This document shows, one piece after another, positions 34,281 to 46,200 of a DNA stretch of 64,000 nucleotides. This stretch comes from Cheilinus undulatus (lineage: Eukaryota > Chordata > Actinopteri > Labriformes > Labridae): NCBI RefSeq assembly GCF_018320785.1, contig NC_054881.1:20956275-21020274 (forward strand). Direction: 5' to 3'. The position numbers and the translations under genes were made by a program. The stretch's first letter is position 1. The number at the start of each line of letters is the position of its first letter. The notes below the pieces were generated by a model. That model ran no database searches, was not told where the DNA came from, and worked only from the letters and a program-made list of their open reading frames with translations.

Positions 34281-35143
34281 ACGATTAATTGGACTTCAAA
34301 ATAAAATGAAATTCAAAGTATCTTAACTGGCTTTGATATACGTTACCTCTTTTCAATGCCCTTTTAATTTATCAGAATAACACATGCTTTATTAATCATC
34401 TTAAAGGTAAGGTGTATGGCAGGATTTGTGAAAAGGCTCTATTAACCCCCGTTATTTAAATAATCATCTACAAAAGTACGTGTTCCCTGCATTTGATGGA
34501 CTTCAAATGTATAATACTCCTTTAACTGATATCAAATAAGAGGAAATAGGTTTAATAAAAAACACCAAACTGTAACGCATCTTGCCTGGGGAGAAATTGC
34601 CTTTATTTATTCAGGCCAGCCCATCGCTATCACTCTTACGACTTTTATTGTGAAGCTCGAACGAAAGGGTGCCCGGAAATGTGTCTGTGTGGAAAGACGT
34701 ACATGGTATTTCGACATAAATCAACCGTCAAACCTGTTTAGTTAGTTACAGTCATTTATAGTACTGTGAGTTGTTTTGTCAAAACTTAATCTTTTTATTT
34801 TGACCTAAAATAGGGAACTTTTACCGAGTGGCAAACGTATCCTGAAGTGTAACGAGAAGGTTGAGTCTTTAAAGGCTACTTCTGGATCTCCTGTAACGAC
34901 TTATGAGATAGTAAGTCAACACTAAATACACTTCTATTCAACTACTTATGTTGTGAATATAAGGCGGGCTCTTTTTAGTTTTTCCTCTGCTGGTACGGTT
35001 GCTATTTTTCGTTGTTGTTCTTAGAGTAAATAGGAAGTGCCCTGAGTGTAACCTTTGAACACTGATAGTGACCTGAAATTAATCTAAGTTATTGTGACCT
35101 GTTACAGATGATTATTTGTTCATAGTAACTCTATGTTACTGCA
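34281..35143. other. Intergenic / pcyox1 5' flank
   Basis: AT-rich spacer between the divergent fam136a and pcyox1 genes. It must include the pcyox1 5' UTR and perhaps a non-coding first exon, but I see no decisive start site or donor. Confidence 0.35.
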
Positions 35144-38100
35144 ATGAATCCACGGGTCCTGTCAGTGAGAGCACTGCTCTTCCTCGGGCTTTGGCACACG
35201 GGAAGAAGAAGTTTAGCCTCAGCTCCAGAGCTGCAAGATCCACCCAAAAAGATAGGTAAGCCATATTTACAGTGCATGTACAAATAAAATACACTTGTCA
35301 TCCTCTCTGCAAAATGAATTATAACAATTGTGTAGGCTGTAAAGCTGGTTAACTGGAGCATATGTAAGCATTACCTCCTCAAAGACAGAATACAACCCAA
35401 AATGAACATAACAGACATTAAAATTCACATGAATCACATTTTTCTAAATTGATAAAGTTACCTTGAGTTATCCATGATACAGTATGAATGCTTCACAAGG
35501 ATATTTACAATAAACAATGCTTAAATCATAACTGGTCATACTGAAGTGAGAAAAAGAAGGCAGCTGTTTAGAGCTAGTGTCTCAGTGGTTCCCACAAGAT
35601 CTTCAAACCTCTGAAATCAGATTTATTAAAGTTTAAGGTCATAAATTCTTGCATGAAAGATGTTAAATTTCAGATTGCACATTTATGTCTGAATACATTA
35701 TCAAATCAAAACTCTTAAGTTGGCATTAAATTATTTTTTCCAGTTGATTTGCTTGTTAAAGTAAAAATCCACACTATGTATGGCGATACTTTTAATATTA
35801 AAGAGAAGGCTTACTGGAAATGCAGGTACAAAAAACTTTGTGTCAAGATGTTTTGTAATGTGGTAAATATTTCAGTGCTTGTGCTTATATTTTAGTCATA
35901 AAAGTTTTTTGTGTGTGTTTAGCTTTAATAAAAGCATTTGATGCAGATGCTGTAAAATTAACAAGTTAATTGTGTTTCATAATCGTGATCTCAATACCAG
36001 TCAGAATAATCATGATTATGATTTTTGCCATAATCAAACCGTGAATAGTACTATCTCAGACTGATTTAACACTTGTAAGATGATATTATAGAAAGTACAA
36101 ACACTTACCTGCATAGGGGAATACTCCCAACCAAGCCTGCTGAAGAGCTGGTTAACAGCATGTTTGCTATTGCTCTTTTACAGCTATAGTGGGAGCAGGT
36201 ATTGGCGGCACATCTGCAGCGTTCTACCTGAGACAGGAGTTCGGACCTGGGGTGAAGATCGATGTCTTTGAACCAGGATCTGTCGGTGGGAGACTGGCAA
36301 CAGTGAAGATGGGAGATTACGAGTATGAAACAGGAGGCTCAGTGATCCATCCTCTCAACTTACACATGAAGCACTTTATTGAAAAATTAGGTAAAGCCAT
36401 CATGCCTTTAAATCAAATTATTATAGAATAAGTTCAAAAATAAATGTCAAGATCATGATTAAGTCTACAATATTTTAACTTTGCTGCATATGACTCTGTT
36501 TAGGTATTCCTTCAAGGAAAGATGTCCCCTCAAAAATGGCCATCTTTGATGGAAAGGAGCTCACGTTTGAAGAGAGTGACTGGTTCATAATAAATTTCTT
36601 CCGCTTGCTCTGGCGATATGGGTTCAGCTTCCTTCGGATGCAGATGTGGGTGGAGAGTATTTTGGATAAGTTCATGAGGTGAGCTGAAGAGCAGTTTCGT
36701 TGTTTAAACTTGAGATCCACATCCCTGGTCCTGTTGGGCATCTCAGCTATCTTGTTTGTCTTTGTATTCACAGGATCTACCAGTACCAGCAGTACGGTTA
36801 CTCCTTCTCCAGTGTAGAGAGGCTGCTGCACGCCATGGGTGGAGATAGTTTTCTAACTCTGATGAACCAGACCCTGGAGGAGACGATGATAGCTGAAGGA
36901 TTTTCACAGATCTTCCTCAATGATATTGTCGCACCCATCACTCGAGTCAACTATGGCCAAAGTGTTCGCATCAACGGCTTTGTGGGTACGTTTGACTCAG
37001 TTCTTTCCTTATCTAAAGAAAAAGACTGCGCACACAAAAATTAAAAATTAAATGTATGTCTTGTCTTGTAGGTGCGGTGTCGTTAGCTGGAGCAGATTCA
37101 GGCTTATGGGCAGTAGATGGAGGCAATAAGAAAGTGTGCTCAGGACTGCTGTACTACAGTAAAAGTGAGCTCATCTCTGCGAGAGTCACCTCTATTTCTG
37201 TCAAGGTTCGACCATCCAAAACAGGTGCCTTTACATGCCTATTTCCTCTCTTTATGTATCATTCATATGCATTAAGCCTGCAAGATTTGAGAACAATAGG
37301 CGATGTGTAGTCAATGTTGCGATAACAGTATGAGGTGTGGTAAATATGCAGATATTAAATAATTCATATCAGCTTTAAGCACTGACTATAGACTACTACT
37401 ACTATAAAGGTTGATGACATATCTCCATTTCGCTTGGACAAAAATGATGTTAAAATACATGAACAACCAGGAAGCCCCTGCCTATGGATCCAAGTCTGCA
37501 TGTTGGCTCATAAAGAGTCAGTATTTCAGAAGTTACCCATACGAGCTTTTAAAAGTAGGGATGCACAGTATTGGTATTTTGTTGATATCCAATTTGCTGC
37601 TATTTCCAAATTCACTTAAGCCACTACTGTTCTTAGCATCAATATATAAAAATGTAGTTCGGGTGTGGAATTTCAGTCCCTAAAACACACTGTATAGTTT
37701 AAGAAATTAGGATGAACAGAAAACAACTTCAGCTGACGTTAGTCTCTCTGGCCCCGCCTAAAACTTCACAAACTTTCATATATACAGCTGATCTTTACAG
37801 CTGATATAGGCCGCTGTTTATAGCTAACAAAGGTAGAAATTTATAACGTTACAGTTGATTTAGGTCAATATTTACAGGTGATATAGCTCAGTATTTACAG
37901 CAGAAATGGGTCTAAATTTACACTCCATATAGGGTGATATTTGCAGCCAATACAGTTCAGTATTTACAGCTGATATAGGTCTGTATTTAAAGCCAATATA
38001 GGTTAAAACATTTTGTTGATAAAAGTCAATATTTACAGTTGAAATGGCTGGTATAGGTTGATATTTACAGTCTAAATAGGTCTTAATTTTCATCTGATAT

Positions 38101-39566
38101 AGGTCAATAATTACAGCTGTTTTAGCTGATATACAGCAGGTGTAAAATTACTTCTGATATAGGATATATAGAGCTGATGTAGCCAATATAGGTTCATATC
38201 AGTCAATATTTACTGCCAGTATGAATTGATATTTAGAGCTGACATATGTAAATATTTTTTGCTAGCATTGGTCAATATTTATAGCTGATATAGGTCAGTA
38301 CTTTCAGTTGACATACATAGGTGGATAACTACAATTGAAATAAAGAATTTTGAGTCATTGAACTTAGACAGGGTGGATATGCTCTCATTTTGTTGCACAT
38401 TTATAAATAAATAATTTTTTTACCTGCAAAGTGCAATTGCCAAAAAAAAGATCAGTTTGTAGTTATATATTTCTATGTAGTTATATATTGTTATCGCAAA
38501 TTTCCTTGAATTATTATATACTTTTGGGGCTATATTGCCTCCCTCCTGTTTTCTATCTATTAATACTCACAGTTTTAATGTCTATTCGCTGTGCTTAATG
38601 TTTGACAAAATACCTGTGCTTGTCACATATCCCTCTTAAATCCAAAGTTAATGAACAAAACTGTTCTTTTTCCCAACACTTAACTGGCACCAGTTAGTCT
38701 AAAAGTAGCTGCTGGCTAGTTTGACCTTTAACTGGCTGCAATTAACATAGGTTTTATACCCAGGGCTATATAATGGCTAAAATGCTCACATACTAAGTGA
38801 GAAAGTGTTACTCATTTCTAACTCATCAAAAAAGATAACTGTTTTTTTATTTGGATAAAATCAGACATTTTCATCTTTCCTTTCATCACTTTAAGGCCTC
38901 ACCAGCAGTTTCTACGAGGTGAATTATGTCGACGAATCCGGCTCAGCACATGCTCTGTATGACATCGTGGTCATAGCAACACCGCTTCACCAGGGAAAGT
39001 CTGACATCACCTTCTCCGGCTTCTCCCCTCCAATCCCATCCCACTACCCTGGACGGTACCACCAGACCGTCTCCACTCTGGTCCACGGCATGCTGAACAT
39101 GTCATACCTCGGCACCACTGAGCCAGCCTCGCAGTTCACCGTGTCTGACATCCTCACCACAGACACAAAGGGTTCCATCATCAACAGCCTGAGCTCCATC
39201 GACCCCATTCACATCCCCTCTGATTACAAACGTCCTCCTGCCAGCGAGGCCAAAGTGTGGAAGGTGTTCTCCCCTCAGTCACTTTCCAAGGAGCAGCTCA
39301 AGGACATGTTCCTCTCACAGGACTCTGTGTCTGAGACGCGTTGGCTGGCTTATCCTTCCTACCGCCCCCCACACAGGAGAACTCCCCCCTTTATTCTTCA
39401 CAACCGGCTGTACTACCTCAACGCCGTGGAGTGGGCGGCTAGTGCCATGGAGATGAGCGCCATCTCAGCAAGGAACGTGGCCCTGTTGGCACATCACCGC
39501 TGGCATGGACAAGTCGGCAAGATAGATCAGGAGGACCTCCACACTCGACTACGAGGAGAACTCTGA
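35144..39566 (+). CDS. pcyox1: Prenylcysteine oxidase 1, complete, 6 exons
   Basis: FAD thioether oxidase that cleaves farnesyl- or geranylgeranyl-cysteine from degraded prenylated proteins, producing cysteine, an isoprenoid aldehyde and H2O2. It acts in lysosomes and is also secreted on lipoproteins. Exons: 35144-35255, 36184-36390, 36504-36678, 36774-36985, 37072-37224, 38896-39566; 509 aa (human PCYOX1 505). Seen: signal-peptide-like N-terminus (ALLFLGLW), FAD Rossmann motif GAGIGG at 41-46, [93 protein letters not shown] and a C-terminal GEL. The [13 protein letters not shown] wording favours PCYOX1 over the paralogue PCYOX1L; the C-terminal AVEWAAS resembles both. Potential N-glycosylation sites NQT and NMS are present. 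Confidence 0.95.
37557..38345 (+). repeat. hAT-like short element with expanded internal tandem repeat
   Basis: It starts with tagggatgcacagtattgg, like the left end of the intact element at 59190. The sequence about 37690-37780 (cttcagctgac, cttcacaaacttt) also parallels that element's interior (cttcagctgac, ctccacaaactta). From about 37783 to 38345 it is a degenerate array of roughly 20-27-base units of the type cagctgatataggtcaatat. The matching right end is not seen. It lies in the last pcyox1 intron. Confidence 0.7.
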
Positions 39567-39578
39567 GAACAAAAAAGC

Positions 39579-39584
39579 AATAAA
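39579..39584 (+). terminator. pcyox1: pcyox1 polyadenylation signal (AATAAA)
   Basis: AATAAA begins only 13 bases after the TGA stop, implying a very short 3' UTR if used. Another AATAAA is near 39945. Confidence 0.5.
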
Positions 39585-40229
39585 AGTTTAAACTCACAGG
39601 TACTCATGGAAACGCCTGCTGCACTATAAAAACACTCCTGTCAGGCAAACGTCTTCAGGTATCTGGGCTTAACTGACCTCTTTAAGCACAATTTCATGGG
39701 TGTCACTGTGGTAATTTTGACTATTTTTTCTATCTTCCTATTACTGCATCAATGGCTTAGACCCGCACAGTAAGAATGACAGAGAAGTCAAAGAAGACTT
39801 GTTTACAGTTCAGCATGTAAACAGATTATGTTGACCTGGATTTGGAGGGAGATAATCCCTTAAAGCATAGAAAACATGACTTAGCCTCCACAAATCTCTG
39901 CATTTTAGAAAGTGAAGAGTTTAACTACCAACAGAACCTTTACCAAAATAAAAATGAAAAAAGAATTGTGGTAATAGGTGGAAAAAATGTGTACATTACA
40001 TAGTATGGCTGTAACTCTTAATTACGGTCAGCATTAAAACTCCTATGAGGAGTTTTAAATGAGCTATGAAATGGACTGAAATTAATGCTAATCACCATTT
40101 AGGATCTAAAAAAGAAAAACACAAATACTGATTATTTTTATGAGGTTTTAGTAACGTGAGACTCTGCAGCAGGGTAGATTTCAGACAATGGATTCTGCAA
40201 GGAAAGCCTTTATTTTAGTAGTTGTCTTC

Positions 40230-40243
40230 CCAACAGGGGGCGG
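40230..40243 (+). promoter_or_regulatory. CTCF-like motif downstream of pcyox1
   Basis: CCAACAGGGGGCGG matches the CTCF core CCACCAGGGGGCGC at 12 of 14 positions. It lies about 660 bases after the pcyox1 stop. Confidence 0.4.
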
Positions 40244-40334
40244 CAAAATCAACACAAATCAAAAACTCCTACAGGGGCTTATGATTAATCCAACTATGTG
40301 AAATATTTAAAGAATTGTTAAAAATGATCATCAC

Positions 40335-40480
40335 AGAGCACAGATGGCCTAGCAGTTAGGTTGCACCCGGGTTCTTGCCAGCTGGTGGCTTCTTCCTGCA
40401 AGCCATTCCCGACTCTCAGCCCATCTCAGACTGTCCTCCTCTATGAACTAAGGCATGAAAAGACCAAAAATAGATTTATA
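40335..40480 (+). mobile_element. tRNA-derived SINE, plus strand
   Basis: The tRNA-like head has TGGCCTAGCAGTTAGG (A box) and GGGTTCTTGCC (B box). A pyrimidine-rich body (actctcagcccatctcagac) follows, with the tail aaggcatgaaaagacc typical of teleost SINEs. It seems to be the same broad family as the copy at 21365-21560. Confidence 0.75.
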
Positions 40481-43161
40481 AAGAAAGACCGCTACAATCA
40501 GGGTCTGAAATTAATGGCCCCCAAGTTTGCACTTGGTAGGTTTTCTGTTTGGTAGTGTGCCAAGTGGCAGATAAATCTATGTAAAGAAATAGTCACGTAT
40601 AAGAAAATGATGCAAAGTTCAAATTGGGTTTGTTGTGAGGCTCCTCTGTTGGAGCTGAACGCACACAGGAACGCCACTGCCATGGAGTAACTGTCCAAAC
40701 CACACAGCTCAGAAAACATGCGATTCATGGCTCCAAGAAAATGCATCATAATGGTGATAGATACATTTACTAATATGAAATCCCTATGCATGTTTTTAGT
40801 CAGCTGAAAGAAGCGATTAGTGTGCACAGGTGCTATGGAGAATCACTGAAACCAGCCTGACCACAAAGGAAAAAAGTTTTTATTCAGACTGCACAATTTT
40901 AGCCAGAACACTAATCCTGATTATTTTGAGTAACAATGTAAGCCCGATTAACAATTATGTTTTTTTCTTTTGTTTTTTAAGGACTTTGTGGTTACATATT
41001 TGTTGTCAGAGCTGGACTGGGACAAAAATCTGACCTGGCATTTTTGGCCCACCTGTGCCCCTAACAGCTGGCCAAACACAACCCATCAGTGTCTCTGTAA
41101 ATAGACCTGCTGTTCAGCTGTTCAGCAGTATCCATACTCAAGTGGTTCATAATATTTAAGCTTATTATGACAGCTTTTGGAACACATTTTACATGCTAAA
41201 ATTGACAGCAATCTGTGGAGAGCACAATTAGATTGGATTAATTGCGCAGCCCTATTTGTGATACTTCAGAAGATGTGGCTGTGATCAGACTGTCAGTAGG
41301 ACTTTCTCCATTCTTACTTTTTCACCATATCTGCATTTATTGTGCAGATAGCTGCTGATAGTTGCAATTTCAAACTCTGTTTGACCCAAAAACGGAAGAT
41401 TTATATGCTAAATATATGCTCCCTGTTACTCACATTTTATGTTATGATACACACAACACGAGCAGGGCTTTTATGTGTTTAACACCACCAAAAGTGAAAC
41501 AAATGATAGTGTAAAAACTCTCTTTTTGTCGACTATAGAAGGCTTGTTATTCACAGAAGGGTTTTTGTTGTGATGGATCTAAGGGGTGGCCCTTACTTTA
41601 AAAATAGAAATAAAAAAAAGGCAGAGCAAAGAAATGATTGCTGTTTTTTCCTGATATGAAAAATTCTTTTCATTTAATGACAAAGAAAGCAGCAAATGAT
41701 GCCGCTGAATCCTGTAAATCTTTGACATTACTGACTGAAAAGTGACTGGAAATGCTGAATCAATCATCAAAATCGCTCAGTGTTTCCTTTATTCTGCTAA
41801 TCAATGACTTGATTAGTTGTTGTATTAATCTCTAGTGCCAGATTTTGTCATCACTGTGAAGCTTTCTGCACTACAGGGTACACACGTTCCTCAGTGTTCC
41901 TCTGTCTACCAGGGTGTCTTGTAAAGTATTTTTCGATGATTTAAGTGTAAGTATGCACATTGCTGCCTGCAGCTAGCTTCCTGAAAAGCTGCTGATACAA
42001 CTAAACATGGTAAGCCTTAGGCAAAATGATTTTTCTGGTAGTATAAATGTCCTTTTAATTTTAAAGTTGTGTCTTCCTTTAAGCAGTCTACTGTATGTTT
42101 GTGAGTTCAGGCAGCAGAGTTCTTTCACTATGATATTTTCTTTGTTGTTTTTGTTGCTGTAATTTTAATGACGATAATGAAAGAGTCTGATCGCACTGAT
42201 AAGATATGAGCTGTATATTTGTAGCTCTTTAACTCTGTAATTGTGCCTTATAAATCCATTATTTGGCTTCAGTCTTTATTGAATGAGAGGAATCCCTTTA
42301 AAGTAAGAGCTCCTTTAGTCCTGCAGGTCCCTTCTGTCCTGATGTTTAATGAAATTAGACCAAACTGAAAACGATGATGCATTTCTGTATTTTGTTGTAA
42401 CATCTAAAGTAGATTTGTTTCTGTGATTTCTCTGATGTCATGATTTTCAAACCACTGTCCTTTTCTTTTACAACTCTAAGAGACTAAACTGTTGTTAGTT
42501 TGATATCTATGAAGCACTTTTAGGGGCCTATTTTTGTAGATTTTTCAAAGATGTTTTCTGGTTACGACTTTATGACAAAATGTACTGTAGCAACAACATT
42601 AAAGTGCTGGTTAATCAACAGATAAGTCTCAGACAGCTTACTTTTCATTACTGAAGATCCATTTTTATCTAGTCTTAGTCCTGTATTCTTCATGAATTAA
42701 AAAGTAGTGGACAAACAGTCGTATTGAGGAAATGAACACTGGTGTGGAACAGTTTTGTTGTCCTAGCATAACAAGATAAGCCATCGCAAAATTTTTCACC
42801 AATCATTCAACTAACACATGGAGCACTGAGATTCTGCTTCTCTGTTTTTGTTTTGATCCTCGTGATTAATTCACAAACTGTCCTCTGGTCACATTGGGCC
42901 ATCGATGTGCAGTGAAATCACAGGAACAGGAAATACACATTGTTTTATCCTCTGATTTTTTTGGTTGGGAAAATGAGACACAGTAGCACCCCAAATAAAG
43001 GCCCCTGTGACTGCAGAGTCCACAATGGGTGCCATTGACGGCCTGAATAAGGATACATCTGTGTGCCGATGTGACACCCTGCTGTCCTCTCAAGTAGGGT
43101 GGGAGGGGAACAATGGTACCAGAGCCGCCTGTCTATGAAGAGCATGTGATGTGACAGAAGA

Positions 43162-43168
43162 TATAAGA
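43162..43168 (+). promoter_or_regulatory. TATA box of the secreted-protein gene
   Basis: TATAAGA lies 74 bases upstream of the start of the ATG-containing exon's coding part (ATG at 43242), which would place the start site near 43190 and give a 5' UTR of about 50 bases. A TATA promoter suggests tissue-restricted expression, unlike the neighbouring housekeeping genes. Confidence 0.6.
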
Positions 43169-43241
43169 GGCTGTTCATCAACAATAAAACAACACAGTTT
43201 AAAGGTTCACCCAAAATCTACAGAGACGACCAGCAGACAAG

Positions 43242-46200
43242 ATGAGGTTTCTGGTGCCGCTGTTTGTTTTCCTCGCTGTGGCAGCGTTTCACTCTGGTAA
43301 GAGACTTTTTAAGGGAATCTCCATCTAGTAAAGAGTAGGGGATCACGGTTTGACTTCTATTTCTGACATGTCTTTTGAATTAATACAGCGTTAAAACATG
43401 CTCAGGTATGTGTTTTTGAAGTCTGACTGATGCACTTCGGATGATTTGTAGCTCTCTCAGCATCTCTGGAATCTGCAGAGAAAGAAGAGGCAGTGGCAAA
43501 GCACGGTGAGAAAATACTATCGTTAATTTTCAACAAGCATGCAAAAATAATTCTGCATGCAAAAAAGAATGTGATTCAAGTGTCTTGTTTTTGTTTCAGA
43601 TGGGATGACTAAACTGCAGGAAATAGGTACAGTCAACTTTACAGATCATGTAGACATTTAATGTTGAATGCATTCAGCTGTTGCTTTTTTAACAGAAGCC
43701 TTATGCTTCCCTTATTTTATTTACTTAGTTTTTTTATTTTAGCAAGTTGTATTCACCTGTTTTCCTTGATCTGGGCTTTTTTATGTCGTTAAATCAGGAT
43801 CACAGTGTTGTTTTTCCTGTGATTCAGATTACATTTCTTAAAATCTCTAAAAAATGAATGAAATTAACTTATAAACATTGGGAAAACAGTATTTTATCCC
43901 AACATAATGACAAGGCAAGTTAAGGCAATTCGAAGTGCTTTACATAAGGCATCAAAACATAATAGCAAGTGCGTATCTAGAGGGTGGGTGATGGTGGCCA
44001 CACCCACTCTTGAAATCTGATTTGTCCTCAAAATCGGAGAGGCAAGACCTACATTTTAAATCTTTTAAAATCTTTTTTGTGCTGACTTTCAGACTGCTTG
44101 TGTGTGTCTTTGTATGGAACATTTACTTTTGTTAGTTCTTGAAATAGTGAATTATGACATCTTTTAAAGCTGCGATTTGTAGAATTTTTGCACAGAAATA
44201 TCTATATCAACCAAGAAATGACTACTCCTATGTTGATGACACATCTGTTGATATAAGCTTGGATCACTAGTGCTATTCTCATAATGAGAGGGCAAAGCTG
44301 TTTAAGGTGTCCTTTCTGACTTGTGCTGCATCTAGTCCCAGAATGCTTTGTGATTAGCTTGCAGCATGAACCAGGACCATTAACCTGGTCTCTACTCATC
44401 ATCTTTTGTCATTGTTTGATTCAGAGTACCCTGGTGGCAGAATTTGCATGTTTGCAAAATTCTTAAAAATGAAGCTAAGAGGATGTACAGTATACATTGC
44501 TTCTCTTGTTTTACTTTTAAAGGTAAGAAATATTTATACACGGAGCCCAGCCCTCAGAATTGGCTGGGCCTCTGAAAACCCCAGAGAATGGGCACGCCCC
44601 AGTTGGGATTTATTGACAAAAGTCAGTGCATGTGTGTTGGATTAGTAGCATTGATGCTAGCAACTTGGCTAACAGTTACCTCATTTTAGAGTTAGAAAGT
44701 GTGTCCATCTATTATTGGCTCTAATGTTAAAAATTTTTTATTCATGCCACTTTATGCTGCTTTTCACCACATTTTTGCCAATTTTAACCCATTTTTACCA
44801 ATTTTTGCCACTTTTATCATCGTTTATTGCCACTTTCAACCCATTTTTGCCACTGATTGCCACTTGTAACCCATTTTTTGCCACTTTAAACCCATTTGAC
44901 CACATTTTTGCGATTCTATTTTTGCCCCTATTAACCCAGTTTTGCCACTGATTGCCTCTCTTAACCCATTTTTTTGCCACTAAAAAAATGGCTACATCAC
45001 TGAAAAAGAAAACGTTAAAAGAGCTTGTCCCCTTCATGGTTTTGGGGCCTGGAGATGATCACAGTTGTCATTGGGAGAGACTAGGTACACCCTGGACTAG
45101 TAGCCAGTCAGTGTCAGGGCTGAGATCTAGTGGAAAATTAGCATAGACATTTAGAGTCAATTAACACTGGACTGTGAGAGGATCCATGCAAGTGCTGAAA
45201 TGAACAAAACCACTGCACCAACATGCAGTCAGATGTGTTGATAGCAACCAAAATGTAGTCATTGGGACACACAAAAGAATTTAAAATGTAAGAATTTATA
45301 GGACATAAGGATAGGGATTCTGTGGCTTTGTATTACAAAGTGGGACTCCAACAGTTTTAGCCTTTTAATTTGTTATATTGTGCTGTTTTTGAAGCCACCT
45401 CCCTGACACTCGCAATCAATAATTTGTGTTTTGTTTTATCAGTATCTTTACATTTCAACTGGCTATTTATCTGTTATCATTCAAACTTTTTGTGTCCTCA
45501 GATCAGATGGAGTTTGAGGCCGCTCAGAAGAACGAGGCTGCTCAGATGAATGGTAAGTTCGACCAAAGTCCAGGAAAAATGATCTGACTTCTTAAACAAA
45601 TAAACCTTTAACCCCAGAGTTGTTTCAGAGCTTCAGACAATTTGAACTTTTTTTAAAAAAACTTTTTCTTTCAAGTCACAGAAGAACAGAAGGAGGGTAG
45701 CCGCTACCTTGGTAAGGCATAGTAGACCCTACACACTTGACCTGATTGAAAACTAAAAAAGTTGATATTCTAATAACATCTTTAATTTCTCTAACATACA
45801 GAGTGGACTCAGGATGGATCTGGTAAGTTAGCCCTATGATAATCATCTAAACCAACATTTTTCAAAGTCATGCAGCTTTTCAAAATTTTTCCCACAGTGG
45901 AGGAACGTGTCAAAGCTGAAGACAGCAACACAAGTGAGAGAAAGCATCCTACAAGTTCTTACATGTGAGCTTTATGTACCTATATGAGATTCAACATTAC
46001 ATAACAGTGAAATCCTCCTCCATCCAACAGAGGGGGGCGGAAACACAGACACTGCTGCAGCACGTGTGGGTAAGTGAGGTCTTATTGTTCCTGGGTCGGC
46101 CTGTAGATGGCGACAAAGCACTGCTTGGAGAAGTTTTAAGTAAAGGACTGGATGTTAAAGCACACTGATATGTAAAATACCACAGTCTTGTGACTGAATG

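Larger units (their letters stand above)
39600..43160. other. Intergenic pcyox1 to secreted-protein gene
   Basis: Apart from the SINE at 40335-40480 and a CTCF-like site, I see no exon chain. Around 41008-41110 the text ctggactgggacaaaaatc resembles the start of a hAT-type short element, but no matching right end was found. The 109-codon minus frame at 40498-40827 has no recognisable features. Confidence 0.4.

Noticed and set aside
40498-40827. 109-codon minus frame near the SINE
   Set aside because: No start context, splice partners or known motif; part of repeat-flanking sequence.
44404-44430. Possible extra micro-exon (AG/AGTACCCTG/GTGGCA) in intron 3 of the secreted gene
   Set aside because: Phase fits, but the donor is weak and 9 bases is too short to support without transcripts.
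44715-45037. Open frames on both strands with regular F/L/P or K/N/G patterns
   Set aside because: They are translations of the ttttgccactttaaccca minisatellite.
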